The notes beneath the pieces were generated by a model. The model was not told the origin of the DNA. It did no database searches and saw only the letters and a list, made by a program, of their open reading frames with translations. Shown piece after piece: positions 39,641 through 54,172 of a stretch of DNA of 64,000 bases. Each line of letters starts with the position of its first letter. Position 1 is the stretch's first letter. A program made the translations under genes and the position numbers. Origin of the DNA: Atrichornis clamosus (lineage: Eukaryota; Chordata; Aves; Passeriformes; Menuridae); the NCBI GenBank assembly GCA_013400975.1, contig WBMZ01003470.1:40439-104438 (forward strand), read 5' to 3'.

Positions 39641-42600
39641 AAGCTCTCCTCACCAGCTAAGTAAGCCTATGACCAAAGGTGCTCTTCCATATCTAGCTTA
39701 TCTGAAAGAAACACTAAAGAAATAAAACGTAAACCCTAAGATTTTCTTGCACTGTACAGTACCAGTTATTCTTTGCTTTTAAACAAAAAAATCATTGATG
39801 ATCATACTAGTATCTTAATTCCTCTGGACTTAAGCAGCAATTTTAATTCACAAGAATTTTTAGAAGCATTATACTGTGTTTAAAACAGCACTTAACACCG
39901 AGCAAAAATTTCTTTGCTCACTTTACTCCATTAAATAAAGCTTCCATTTAATGTACTCTTTAAAATTAAACTTCTAAAAATTATTTTATATTTTCCACTC
40001 ATATAGAACAGTCTACTTTGGATTCTTCCTTCCAGAATATTTCCCTGACTATATCCTGTTGCCCAAAATCACTTTAATTTTATAAGCTAAACACAAGAGT
40101 TCTCACAATCCACAATAAAAGACTTTTTGACTAGCTAGAAAAATAAATTCAATCAGCCAATGTTTGCTAAAAGAACTGCTTGCAAACCCCTCTTCTATTT
40201 TGGCTGAAGGAGGAAGAATGCTTTTAGTTAGGATCTTTCAGGCATTGATAAGCCACCAAAATCCATCCTTAGCCTGATGCCTCCGCCTTCACTCCCATCA
40301 CCCTTTCTAAAACAAAGTCTCTTACTTAACACCCTACATTCAGAAAACTTGTACTTTGAACTCTCATTGCCTCTCTGGCTAAGGCTATGCAGGACAAGAA
40401 AATATACTTGCAATGAAAGATGCCTTGTATCAGAAAATATGGTGAAAATAATCATCACATCTATTTTTTTCAATGTTTTGGGCATTTGGGGGTAGAACCT
40501 CAAGCTTTTAGTTTTGCACAGGTAGTTTACTGCACTGTGCAGTTCTTTTACTTCAGGCTCAAAAACAAACACAGTGCAAAGCCTAGATGTTTCAAAATAT
40601 TTTTTTGTACATACAGTAGGAACTTCATAAATACTATACAATACATCCCTAGATAACCAGAATATGGCATCTAGTATACAGAAAGTTGTTTTGTTTACTG
40701 CATTTCTTATTTTCAGATTTTTCTCCTTTCTGGCTAAAAATATTTTTTCTATGCAAGGAAATATCTGTATGTTTTACCTCATATTGTGTTTTTTTCACAT
40801 AATTTATGAAGTTTGGGGTTTTTTACACCCTAGCCTCATCTGTTTTCATTTCCTCTTCAGAATTTACTACTGATCCTTCAGTTAGTTACTCTGATCAGCA
40901 GCTTCCAAAGGTTCTCTCTGAAACTACTGAATATAAATGGATGTGGTTAGTTGACTGACAGAAGAGGAATTCACAGCTACAAAGCTACACTTCCTTAGCA
41001 AACTACAGCACACCTAAGAACGTTCTTTCTGTATCTCCCTGGAGAAACCAACACCCACTCTGCAGACTGCAGCAGTACTGAAGAAACAGAATTCTTGACA
41101 AAATATATATGCCTACACCTCCTTCAGAGAAAGTACTGCAACACACTGCACGTGGGGCAGGGGAAAAGTGTGTTATGAGACATTCACACCCAGAGTGCAT
41201 TAGTCAGCACCATCCTCAAGGTCCAATCCACAGCACACTGAAGTACTCTAAACATTTCCAAGGTTTTCAGGTCATGCTCTTTATCAGTCCTGCACCACAT
41301 AGAAAATACACTGCAATATTTCACATTTAAACAAGCTAATCTGATGATCAGCCACTTCCGTGAAAAAAATGAGAAATAATTAATGAAAAGTATTTTTTTC
41401 ATTAATACACACCTCTAACATAGGTGTGGTCGTAAGGTATTTTTGACAATAAGGTATAACAATTTTACTCACATTAAAGGATATAAAAATAAAAAACCTG
41501 AAAAGTCCCTGTAGGTAGTTACTCTGAAAGTCTATTTTATTCTTAAGAAACAACCTTCAGTGCAGTTGGAAGTAGAAGAATGTTGAAACAAAATAATTAA
41601 TTTTTAGTAACTACATAATAGCTATAGATGTCAGGGTTAAAGGTTTTAAACTTTTGTTAGCAGTATAATGCTGCAGTGTAAAAATAATCCATACATAAAA
41701 CACCTCTTTAACGCACAAGTTCAATACTTTATTCTTCACAGACTGAATTTAAAGAAAAACAAGGAATTGCCTTTCCATCAACTCGTACTAAGCACCTATA
41801 CTTTAAATCTTGGTCCAAGATAGACTAGTTGTACCTAACTGCAGCATTTAAAAACCAGCTGTTTCATCTGTACAAAGCATCTAGGACAACTAGCCTTCCC
41901 GACAGATAAAGGTGACCACTTTGAAAGGATGCTATGTCACACACAAAATCATAACTAAAAAACTGTTCCAAGCAGAAATGTGTCCCCACTTACTATAGAG
42001 TAAGTCTGCAGAAAACACACTTGTGCTAAGCTTCTACACTACTGCAGCTAGGCGAGTCCCAGCTTCACTTTCTGAATAACTGTTACACTTCCCAATAGTT
42101 ATTTGGCTAAGCAAGGAAACCCTGATTATCACCTGACACACAAAACAAGTAGTGATTTACCTGGATAATGTACAAGTTTTCTTTGTTTTGCAAAATTTAC
42201 CCAAAGGTAACTCAACTTTTCCAAACATGGCTATTTCAGAAGGAATGGCACTTTTTTTTCTCTTCCAGATGTAGTATGGTGACATTTTAAATCTATGTAG
42301 CAGTTTTAGGCTGTAGTATTAAGCAATTCCAAACAAAAAGAAACAATACAATACTATCACATTTAATTCAACCTCCATCAGAACTGGCTTTCTTCAAGCT
42401 AGTAAAAATAGTTCAATAACATCTAGGGTTTTTTTTTCTGAAAAAATTGTTGAAAAATCTTTAATGCCAATATATTTCTAGGCAAAATGATTCACTACTT
42501 CCACTTATAGCAATATCACATTTACATTCTACTCATAAGGAAAGAAAAATTACACGTCTAGTCTGAGATGTTGGGGAAAATAATATTCATCGTTTAGAAG

Positions 42601-43681
42601 ACCTGAAGAAGAGAAATAGCTCAAATGTAATGACAGGAATCCGGTAAGGAAAATAAGGGGAAATTTCTGGTTGTTTAAGGAACCAAGGTAAGCGTCCTGG
42701 CATTGAACAGCTTTCCTAGTCCAACACGATCCATGAAAGTCATATACTAATTTTATTTCTTGCCTAGTAATAATTTTAACAGAAAAATGAATACATAAAG
42801 ATATGTGAATCATACAAAGATTTCTCAAAGTTTTTCCAGTACTAGGGTGATATATGTATCCATCCATGAGGAACTGCACAATATCCCAACGCCCTTGAGA
42901 CATAGCATTCTTGTTATCAAAACTTTTCTCCACCTGGTTCTGTATTCTCAGGTTCAAAGGATTTGAAGCCCAATGGCAAAGATACAAATTATGACAGAAG
43001 TAGATTTTGCATGGAACTTAAAAAAGACACGATGGGTTGTAGAAAATAATAGCTTTTTTCTTCACTTCTATTTCTTCTACCAAAACTTTCCTGAAATAAA
43101 AAGTAGAATCTCCTCTTGCCTTATCACAGGACTCTTTTTTCCATCCTAGTACAAAGAAATGCATGAAGCTTTGAGGTAACTGACATTCAGCTTAAAGCAA
43201 AGCTCCACCATGAAGACTACATTCAAAACTAGAAAGAAAGGCAACGAACACTTGTTGAACAATAATATCTACAGGGGAAATGATCTAGCGCATCCTACCA
43301 AGAATTATTCAGCACTGGAACCTTTGACACATATTTCTGCTTACTGCCCATTGCCATATGTGATCAAGTAAATGACAAGAAAAATTCAGCATGCAAGAGA
43401 TAGGGACAGTAACAGGAAATACAAGAGCAGGAAGGGCAGAAATACTGGTCAGATCTTCAGATCTTGGTGTAGTGAAAGTCAAGTATTTACTATTTGCAGC
43501 TGCAGTGATGTGCACAGTTATCAGACCAAGATACTGGGGTTACAGATGTACCAGTACAAAGCTGATTTAAGGCAGAGATGGTAACAGCCAGTCAGCAAAA
43601 ACAACATGATCATCTGGAGCTTGAAGGTTTTTCATTCCTCTGATGGTAACATTAGCAATCCACTCCTGCCTGGAGTGCATT

Positions 43682-43711
43682 CCTCCATCCTATCCCTGAT
43701 TAGGATGGAGG
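43682..43711. repeat. Inverted repeat, 11-bp arms, 8-nt loop
   Basis: CCTCCATCCTA and TAGGATGGAGG flank TCCCTGAT, giving a perfect hairpin on either strand. No run of T follows that would suggest a Pol III terminator. Confidence 0.9.
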
Positions 43712-44983
43712 GAGAAAGAAACTTACATACAGTTTTAAAAGGCTCATGCAAGGAGGGTAAGTGGCGAAACATCTCTTGAGAAAGAAATTCAGGCACTTGG
43801 GAAGCTGAATTTGTACTCACAGCAAATTTGCCCTTTCAAACAAGTGTAGCATCCATTAAGCTCATTCCCCTTTCAAACAATTCTTGCTTTTAATAGCAGC
43901 TCAAGTTATGTGGAAAAGGAATGACCTTTCAGGAGATAGAAACTTTAGCAAAATTTCTCCCTCTCCAACTGTCACGCTAATCAATGCTGAAGGGCTTAAA
44001 AGCCTTTAAAATATCTTATTAATTCCTCCATCTCCAGATAGTCTCACAATGAAAAACAGAAAATAGAGTCTAATGTACAGGAACACACTTAACAAAGAAG
44101 AAAGGCTACTGTAATATTAACTAGTAACTCCTATTTTAACAAAAATTCTGTCAAGACTACTGTATACACACTTGAAGAGTCTTAAGCTTGTCTTAAATAC
44201 TCTCATAACCATAGAGCTGTCATAGAACAGTGATAAAAATATCCAGTCTCACTCATGTGCTTTTCCATGACTGTGATCTTTTATTTCAGTACTTTGGGGT
44301 CAAGCACCTGATCTGTCCCCACAGGAAAAGGGGAGACGCAACAGCCTTAAACAAATTACATTACACCTCTAACAGGTATTTGAACATGTATCTATTTCCC
44401 TGAGGCTGCTTTATATTTGAGAACCTTGAAGAAACACATCAATAGGAAGAGACTGCTCTCATTTTGCTGCTCAACAGGCAAATTACTTAAATATTATGTG
44501 CATACGTAGCAAAAGATATAAACATCTCAAACAATGCTTTCACTGTTTGAAGTTTTCTCCTCTCTGCAATCACTGTCAGAAACAGACAAGAAAAAAATCC
44601 ATCCCTCCCTAAAGTTTTTTGTGTGTGTATCTCATCTTCCTCTCTCAATTTAATTCTTCTCTTTGCTCTTCATTCTTTATTTCAGAAGTGAGTTTAACCA
44701 TGCCTGAAAAAATACCTAAATAAATTTTCCCCCCACTTTTCCTTCTCTCATACCTAGTTCAGTTGCTACAACAAAAAGAATCAAAGAAAACATGTAGTCT
44801 GAAAATCAAAAAGTAGTCACTTCTAAACTTTGGGGCTCCTGAATTAAGTCCCAGCTGAACTATCAAAAATGCTGTAGCAGTATAGCTGATTTATGAACAG
44901 CATTGGTAAACAGAGGCCCTGATCTCCATGGGGGGTCTTCCTCTGATATTCATAAGCATTTTGAGAGCTCTGAAGTATTACTG

Positions 44984-45000
44984 AAAAAAAAAAAAAACCC
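44984..45000. repeat. A14-C3 tract
   Basis: Fourteen A are followed by CCC and then AACGAAAATT. It is one of the A-run/C-run junctions that recur in this intron. Confidence 0.9.
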
Positions 45001-48000
45001 AACGAAAATTTCTGAAATATGTCAAATATGTTCTTTAAAAAACTTTTTTCTTCATTTTCATTTGAATTAAAACTTAGTTACCAAGTCAGAAAATCAGGAC
45101 ACCAACAAGTGAAATATTTTTTCAAGTTCAGGTTTAACAATAAATAAGCCAAATATATTTGGAATCTTTCTTATAATAGCAGTGATTTTCAGTTTCCTCC
45201 AAATAACTGCACACCAACAACCTACTTTTACAACGTTGCCACTGAACTTTTTTTTGGTTTCAGAAATCAACAGTAAAATATATCCTGCTAGTCACAATAC
45301 ATACATTTGTTTAATGGCTGTTGGTCAAAAATAAGCTCAGTGGACTAACTGCTGCCTACAAGGAAGCTGGCTAACTGTTCTGCACTAACTTTTCATTTGG
45401 AGGTAGTAAAATTAAGGTTTGTATCAAACTACTCCATACAAAGGCACTTAAGCACCTGGTTGTAAAACTATATATTTTGTTCCAAGTACCACAGAGATGC
45501 AGCCAAATCACCTCTGCACACCAAATTCAAATACCAAAATCACTAGACGTGTGAGCATCTATTGCTTTTTTAGGCATTGCTCAGACACAGGATAAACTTG
45601 CTTGCTTCATGACCTGCATTACTTGATCAATGCCATTTCTGTATTATTACTATTGTTACTTCCATACCCTCACTCTTTACATGTATCTCGAGCGCATTTT
45701 GCCACGTAGGTTCACCTTTAGTCTCTCCACAGGGAGATATCAAAAGGAATAAAGCATTTGCTCTCTATACCTACTTATTCTACATTAATCATCATATACA
45801 TGCAACAGTTTTTAACAGGAATTTTGTAATCAGGAGTCAATTCAGAAGACTACTCGTACTTCAGAAAAACACTACCTGTTTCTATAACTCTTCAACATAA
45901 AACTCAAAGATGCATTTCCATCACTGATAGAAAAAGTGCTCAATAGAAATTAATGCCCACAAGAGACACATATGCCCTGATGACAAATACATTTTTAAGC
46001 AAATAATGAAGAGTTGTAGCAAGATCTTCCATTTTCATTGGGGGAGAAAAGTCATTCCAAGGTTCCCTCTATACTCACTGTAATTGATACAGCAAGGGTG
46101 ACATGCTGTCCACTTATCAGAAACTGACTTAATTCTTCCTAACACTGCCAACTTAAAAGAAAAACTTCTATATGAGACAAAACGTTTATTTATCCACATG
46201 ACAAATTTAACAAGTCAGTATTTTTGCAAGAGTCCTTTTAAAGCAAAATAATGAAAACTTGTAATTTTTGACTGCAAAAGAAAGAAAGAAAAAAACAAAC
46301 AAAACCAAACAAATAAAAAAGTTTTTAATTTTCCTACAAACCTAATCTATGCCACACCATATATGGCAAGGTATCCAAGAAAAAGAACCAGAACGTCCTT
46401 TCCTCAAGCTTAGCTCTGTAATTAGAATTAAAGAAGATGTAAAATGAGCATCTGGCCTCATCTGTTTTTCTCTTGCAGTCTAAAAAAAGAGAATAGTATT
46501 AATGTCTCAGACCTACAGTTAACAGTGAAAGGACTTTAATGCCAGAAAATCCACCATATGCATATATGTGCATACACAAAAAAATCCCCAACCTGCTCCT
46601 GCCGCAAAACATGCGGGTTTGTGCCTAAATAAATCTAAAACACGTAACACTCACTTTAAAAATACAGCTATGAAGAAATTACCATCCTGTTGCTATAATT
46701 TTTTTATACACAGTGAGCACCTTCTAGTGCTTATGTTGTATATATATCAACATTTTATTTTCCTGTTTCCCCTAGAGAAGCACTCAGCTTCCTTTGTTCC
46801 ATTAGTTATCTAATAAAGCAACACAAAAGTAAACACAAGACACGAAGATCTGAAAAACGTTGTAGTAGACCAAAAAAACAAGCAGGGAAGTATATGAAGG
46901 TGTAAAGCATATTAATTTACTCCTTAAAACCAGAAAGCAAATATTAAGCACACTTTAAATAGACTATGTGTGCTAAAGATTTCTTCACCAAGCAACCAAA
47001 TCCAAACACTAACATAACAACAAGAAAATTTAATGATGTGCAGGAAGTTGCTTCTTCTTTGGTTGCTTACTCATTTGAGTTTGTGTGGGCTATTTTAAAA
47101 TACAAGCTAGGAATTACATATATCCCTACATATTATCAATCATCAAAATCCATCAAGAAATACGATGCCTACTGTGAAACCACATGCGGTACCATGCTTT
47201 CAATTCCGAATCAGTGATATCCGGGCAGCAAGGTACTGACAGAAACAACCAAGAAATGCACTGACCACAAATAAATTTTAGTACTGCTGAACAACTGTAA
47301 GAATTGGAAGTGCCTAATAGCACTCATACATAGCAATATACTACACACCTAGTTTTCATCACGTATTTTACAGGGGGGTTTTTTCAATAGTCTGATAGAG
47401 CATGTAATTTTCACTCCTAGGTCAGAGTTCTACCTTGCATTCACTACAGTCCATGAGAACCTTTCACATATAAACAGTACTTCTGGTGTTTTGGGATTTT
47501 TTCCCAGATAGCGTTGTGTAACAGTTAAAATTGCAAGTCCATGAGCATGCAAATACCTTTCCAGACCAGGTTTCTCAAATAAATGTAACTTCGCTTCGCA
47601 CAAAGAAAGTCTTAATGAAGACAAATTGACAGTTTCAAACATTTCAGTGAAAATTATCAGATCTGATGAAAATAATTAATTTTACATCAAAAAGTTCACA
47701 TTTTGTAAGAAAGCTATATAGAAATCCCATTGGATAAGGCTACTTGCCAACTAAAAACTGATTGCTTTCTACACGTGTTAAATTTAAAAGCTACTTTCAT
47801 CTTCTTGAATGAAAGTTGGTTGAATTCACCAATAGTCATACAGCACTCAAAACAATTTTTTATCGACACAAAACTTTCCCAAGATACTCAGAAAACATAC
47901 AAATCTAGTTCAGAACAGTGTCTTCAGAACAGTAGCTCTAGCTGAATGCAAGCACAAAAACTATGGCAAGTGGCTGCTAAAAGACACCTGGCCCATAGTT

Positions 48001-48773
48001 CATGATATTCATATTACACTTCATATAGTAAGTGCTCCTCTAGGATATAAAAAATTGAGGTCATATTCTTGATTTCTGCTGTTCTTGATTAGTTATTGCT
48101 TATTCTTTAGTAAGTTATTGCAAAAGATCTACAACAAGAACAGATCTGCAGAAGAACAAGTAGGTTTACAAATAAGGTAAGCTTTTACAATTCATGTACT
48201 GTAAGACAGGGTTAAAAATAAACTGTTGATTTGTGTGTTACAGGAATGTTTAACTTTAAAAGACCTAAGTGACAGGAAGGGATGAGTGGTTTGTGTCCAG
48301 ACATAAAGGAAATATCATTGAATTTTCAGGCACAGAAAAGTACACAAAAAAAATGGGATACGTAGCTGAAGTTGCAAAAACTGAGTGACACCTTAAATTC
48401 GAACACAATCTTACTTTCAGCTTTGCTGTTTAACAGAAAAATTTGAAACATGTCCAAATAAGATACACTATGTAAACTAGTGAAAAGATTCTGGGTTTCT
48501 TGATTAATATTTCTCTTGAATCAAGTTTAAAATATTGAATAGTGTTTACTCAGGATAGCTATACCTGCAAGTAACAATCTAGGAATTAATCTACCTGTTT
48601 TTACACATCTGATCTGATATTAACTGGCACCAACATTATCTGCTCCTAGACAGTAGATCCCCCCACAAATTCTACGTTTTGTATACTTATATTGAATTTG
48701 TCATGAGAAACATAATTTAAAAGAAGTTTCCAAGTTTCAGTGGTACAAAAAGAAGCGATTTAAATTTTTCTTT

Positions 48774-48790
48774 AAAAAAAAAAAAAAAAA
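48774..48790. repeat. A17 homopolymer
   Basis: This run of 17 A is preceded by TTTAAATTTTTCTTT, with no recognisable retroelement next to it. Confidence 0.9.
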
Positions 48791-51070
48791 TTTCAGACAC
48801 TACAGTAGTTTGATTATCATATTTCCTTTTGTATATGAAATGTGAATTAGGCTGTGAATTAGGTGACAATTAGGTGCTACAATTAATCTTTCCCAAGTAG
48901 TAGAGCTTTACTTTCTGAATTGTCAAAGCAATCTTGTATCAAACCCACCAGTAAGGCATTACCTATACCAAAAGCAAACAACCCAACAATTATATCTACT
49001 AAAAAACAACCCCACAGTATTGGAATGAACAGCAAAAAAAGCAACTGGCCAGATAATAACAATCTTAACACAAATCAATAATCTGACAATGGAATCTCAG
49101 CAAGTGATTTCAAAGGAAGCCTACTCACAAGATTTACATTAACTACAGCCCTAAACTCTTTGTTGGACACAACACTGAGAACTCAAGACACAAATTCCAA
49201 TTCAGAATGCAGAAAGCAATCCCAGCAGCAATTAACTAAAATGACTACATTGTCAGTTTTGTTCAACTTCGAACCCCTCTAAGACTGACATGAACCTATC
49301 AAAGTACTTGTCCATGGTAATGGACTAAAAATTTATTTTTATAGTTAAATGCTGTATTAAAAAATCAATATACCTGTCCATTTCATCATTCATATTTAAG
49401 GATGTGTGAAACGTGTTCAAATATTAATGATTATTGTGAAAATGAAGACTTGGCACTCAATCTTATTTTCATCACATTACTAAGAGATTTAGGGAAACAA
49501 GCAAGATGTTTTTAGTGCAGTACAATACAGACTCCTAGAAATTAACTAGGAATCTGATCTAGTGAAAGAATCAGATAAATTCCACTTCTCCAAACAAACA
49601 CATATTGTAGTCTGCCTGTATGGGGTAACTAGACATCAATGAGAACTCTGGGTGCTCAAATGCCTTTGGGTGATATATTATCACAAATTGAGCTGTTCTC
49701 ACAAGAAATCATGAAACAATACTCATGTGATCATAAAACAGTCATTTGTTTTCTTTAGAAATCCTCTAAACTTTTCTTAAGCTTTCTTCCTAGAGTGTTG
49801 ATATTTAATAGCTCTGTGCATGAAACTAAATAGAGAGAAAACAACGTAAATTGAGCAACGACAATGAGCTAGGTGAGAAACAGTAAATCAAAGGACAGCA
49901 TGGAATAATTATTTCATATTTGTGCTATTTTCTTTTAACTTTAAAGTAAAGGTTAGTGGGATGGTGCAATACTATTTCGTATTTAGCAAAATGCTTAAGT
50001 TTTCTACCACTTCGTAAGACTTCACGTATTTTCCCCGAATTTTCCTTACAAAGCTAATACATACTGTTTGAAAAAGATTTCAGGATTCTTCCCTGTCCTA
50101 CAAATCTACTAGATACCAGCCAGTCATTATAAATACCTGTTCCTAACACCTCAAGCCAAAAATCACTCAGAACAGCAATGCAGTGTCAGGTCCTTAACTG
50201 ATTTTATGCTGTTGGAGTGAAGCCTTTAACCTTCTTTAAATCCCACATAACCAGATTATTTCTTAAACCCTTTTCCCAGTGAACAACATACACTTTTTAC
50301 AGGACATTTTTCCTGCCAAACTGCCCTGGTCTATAATAGCAAGTAGGTACATCATACCCTTTAAGTGAAAAAAAAAACAACCAAACCCCACAAAAATACG
50401 CAAGTACCTGCATTCTGAAAAGCAGAAAGCACTATCTAGGAGTCACAGTCAAACTTCACAGAATACACATACAAATAAAACAGATTCTTCTTACAGATAT
50501 TTAACTTAAGCAAGCACACTGTTCACTCAAATCCCTCTTTAAGAAACTTAAGCAGGAGACAAGCAGGAAGACTTCCAGATTCATAGTCTACTTGTCAGTG
50601 AGGACAGAAATAGTCCAACTCTAAACTTTCACTCAAAGTTTAATTCTCAAATAGAATGACAAATTCTTCCGAATTCATGACCTAAGTGATGATAAGATCT
50701 GGATTCTTATCTGAATTGATACTCAAGTTTTTTAGATAACAAGTACAATGCAACAAGTGCAATGCCCAGCTTCCCACTCATCTAGGTTCATAGAGGGCAG
50801 GGAGTTTCCATGCTCACTAACACTACCCCCAAAGGATGGCTGGTGCTGTTGACCTTCAGTTTCAGGGCTTATAGTCTCATGCATTTAACTGATTAAACAG
50901 AAGTGATCCTGACTATCTAGATACAGGTAGAAAAAGAAAGAAGTTCTTTCTTCACCTGCTTTTCCAGTTCCCTCATACCAGACACATAAAAATAAACTGG
51001 TATAAAGAAGGCATAAAATCACAGGTTCTTGCCTGGAGCCTTCAAGCAACACAAACAATTGAAATGTTTA

Positions 51071-51150
51071 TGGGATTGACCAGGGACTTGAACCTGGTAT
51101 AAAGGTTGAATAGACAGGTACATTTATCACTCTGACCAGTGTCAGAGGTA
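51071..51150 (-). repeat. tRNA-like or tRNA-derived SINE fossil (tentative)
   Basis: The minus strand contains ACCAGGTTCAAGTCCCTGGT: a perfect B-box (GGTTCAAGTCC) inside a potential T-arm with a 6-bp stem, followed by CAATCCCA. About 50 bp upstream lies TGGTCAGAGTG, a rough A-box, itself part of a perfect 7-bp hairpin (51130-51147). The spacing is tRNA-like, but I cannot form a full cloverleaf: no 5' acceptor strand complementary to CAATCCCA is found. It could be a decayed tRNA-derived SINE, a tRNA pseudogene or chance. Confidence 0.3.
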
Positions 51151-53339
51151 TCTCCATATGGAACAAGTACATTCTGCAAATCCCTACAGCTGACATAACA
51201 GTAACAAAATTTTTACTTTCATTTCATCCTACCCTCATTTCTGATTTTCTGGTGAACGTCATAAAAGGGAAGTGATGCAAAATGTTTTGAATTTAGTGAA
51301 AATATTTAAACAATCATTGTGTTGTCTAGGCAAGGAGAGAAATAACATTTCTCAATAAAGGTGAGGAAAAGGCACAAATGTTAGAAACATCAAGTGATCC
51401 AGCAACATTGTAAGAAAATAAATCTGAGACAGGTATAACAGAACTTCACTTAAGACAAGTAAAATAAGCAGGATATTCCATAATAAGAACAGTAAATAAA
51501 TACAGACTTCAAATCATTTAGTTAAAATTATACTACAGTATATCTTACCTAAACTAGGCTTTTACTTGCTCTGTCTACAAATTTGTGCCTTACTTTCAAC
51601 ATCTAAGAATCAACAATACTGGATGATCAATCTACTCTACCATCAGCACCAGAAGAATGAAACAACCACTATGTAAATCCATTCCAGTGCTTTGCTTTGC
51701 CATCAACTCTATGATTTCCCACAGAATTAAGCCACGCAACAGATGCTTTAATATCTCTGAAAATAGGTTACTCAGCTTTAGATTTTAATAGTATAATTAT
51801 TTATATAAATGGCCTTTCTGATACAGGATGAAAATCTTGTCTCAGTAGTATTTTCTTGCACTGTGCAGCTTTTTTAATGCTTTACTGATTTTAATTTTTT
51901 CTACTTAATAATTGTCAACCTCCAATTTAATTGAATTTCTGTACTGTTTTGCACAGTGCAACATGGGATTCAGCTACAGGGGAAAGCAGAGTGATCATAC
52001 AATGTGCAATTCACTGTAGGAGCCTGGCATGTAAAGGCAGCACAGAGGCACCTACCTGCAACTCCATGAAGCAATGCAGCAAATGCATCAGACACAGACT
52101 TTAAACACACCAACAGAAATCCTTGCAGATGAATTACTCAAACGAAATACTTTGATTCAGGTCAGTGAAACTGAAAGATTGTTTTCTACCCCCACCTCAC
52201 AAATGGCTGAAGACGGGACGTAAGGGGGAAACGCAACAGAATAAAAACCAAGTAACAACTTATTCAGGAAATAATTCATTGAAAAAGAGAAATAAAATCC
52301 CCAGTCAAATCAGGTAATTTGACAAAATAAAAAAAACAAGGTTTTCATTGTGTTCCGTAAGTAGGAACAAACTTAGAATTCCATTATATCTAATAAAGCA
52401 GAGAGAAAAAAACCTGGAAAAATACCCCCGCCATTACAATCTTGGTATTTATACTACTTTAGACCACTAGATAAGATTTTCTAATGAAAAGAAGTTACTG
52501 GATTGATGACTTAGTTAGTTCTCCACAAGTTTGCTTTCTTTCCATTTTTCAAGGATGCAAAATATATCCAGAAGTCTGTTTGAAGACTAAATGGTCAAAC
52601 AGGGATTTTAAATAAGCAGAGTGGTGTAATTCCACCTCTCACAAACATCAGTGAACATATCCTCAGTGACCTCGATTAGACAAGACTCTGTGCAAACTGG
52701 GTGCAAATCCAGTTAACACAACATCATCCCAGAGAAATCCACAGTGAAGATTTGATAAAACGGGGAAAAGAAAACAACCCTAAATCTTCAAGCGCAGGTG
52801 TTCCACTTCCTGCAAAACTCTTTCAAAACACACTATTTGAATGACTTCTTTTAACAATTCAGACATTATAGGGTTAGCTGACTACACATAACTGATGCTT
52901 TTCAAATTTGAAATTACAATTAATTCAATATTGTGAATTTTTTTTCTTCATTCTCCTTCAATCAACCACTTCTTATGATAAACGCTAGGCATAAAATAAT
53001 ATATCACAGTGTCTTTTGTTTCATCCCTATGCTTGATTACTCTTGGCAGGTTTTTTGGTCTAATGAGCAGGCTGTTTGGCTAAAGCTACCTACGTTACAC
53101 AACTGAAAAATTCAGTTGTCAAATCTGAAAATACATCTACTTAATTTTCAAGCTTAAATTTGCTTTATTGCAGTATAAAGGAACAACACGCATCAATGTA
53201 TTTTAACTCAGTTGTATAAATAATGTGAATAATTTTACAGCTACAGAAATTTTAGCTTCAACTAGTACATTTTTCAGTACAAAAAAATCTTTGTGATAAA
53301 ACTAAGTAAGAGTAGGATCTGCATGTGGGAATTAAGCAT

Positions 53340-53347
53340 ATGCAAAT
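53340..53347 (+). promoter_or_regulatory. POU octamer ATGCAAAT
   Basis: A perfect octamer overlaps GCATATGC. Single octamers are expected by chance in AT-rich DNA of this length, so only the match itself is reported. Confidence 0.2.
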
Positions 53348-54148
53348 TACTAACCTTTATGTGCATTAGAATAAAAAGCATGAATATCTGTAGAAAAATG
53401 AACTTTTTATTTTTAATAATGTTTGACAGTAACTTGTAATATTTTAGGGAAGAGATTTCCTAATATTCATGCTGTTGAGTAGTCCAACTACACTAGGCTT
53501 GAAAGTCACAGTCCACCTCTGCAAAAAAATTCAAGATTCCCTTACTTTCCAACTGAAGGAATATCTGTTTGACAAGAAAGATCCTTTTAAAACCCAAAAT
53601 GTAAGATGCTATCACATTTTATAACCAGATAAGCACTGTTAGAATCAAACATCAGCTTTGCTTATCAGAATAACTTCACAAATTTTATTAAAGTATTTGT
53701 TATCACAAACTTCTCCTACCTTTCTTGGAGCAGATGCAGTTCAAAAAAATGTTTTCTTGAAAATCTCTACTTGTTTGTAGCAATACTTGCCTTGTTCTTA
53801 TGTGATATTTATAGGCACATAAAAAAAGAGGTAGTTCTTCCAGTCAGTGAACTGAAACTATTGCAGATAACTGCCTCACAAATCTGAGATATGAATCAGA
53901 ATTATCATTTCATTCTGCACACTGCAAACATGGTTATACCCATGTCACTTTCAGTATATACCCAAAAATGATTTGCAATCAATGGGATATCAAATGGTAA
54001 GATAAATCTGCAGACATGATGAAGTTGGACCTATAAAATACTTCTAATATTCTGTGAGGTATTTTGCTCCTCAGAATGAGGGACAGACAGAGTAAAATAT
54101 CTTTAAATTTTTATTGATCTGAGGTACCAGTTAGCATAGGCATGTGTG

Positions 54149-54172
54149 CACGTGTGCCCTCACACACACGTG
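54149..54172. repeat. Inverted repeat in a TG/CA-rich patch
   Basis: CACGTGTG, 8 nt, then CACACGTG. Both arms contain a CACGTG or ACACGTG E-box-like core. The patch is also mildly CA-repetitive. Confidence 0.75.

Larger units (their letters stand above)
39641..51070. other. Intron stretch without recognised genes
   Basis: AT-rich intron with A-tracts and one perfect hairpin. The two longest open frames in the window outside the CpG island lie at or near here (42550-42987 and 40228-40641, both minus, 145 and 137 codons). Neither shows a recognisable domain, and lengths near these are borderline expected by chance in 64 kb. Confidence 0.6.

Noticed and set aside
40228..40641. 137-codon open frame on the minus strand
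   Set aside because: No recognisable similarity. Overlapping frames on the other strand are also open, so this looks like chance.
42550..42987. 145-codon open frame on the minus strand
   Set aside because: No domain, splice context or codon bias is recognisable. In 64 kb of this composition one such frame is not surprising.
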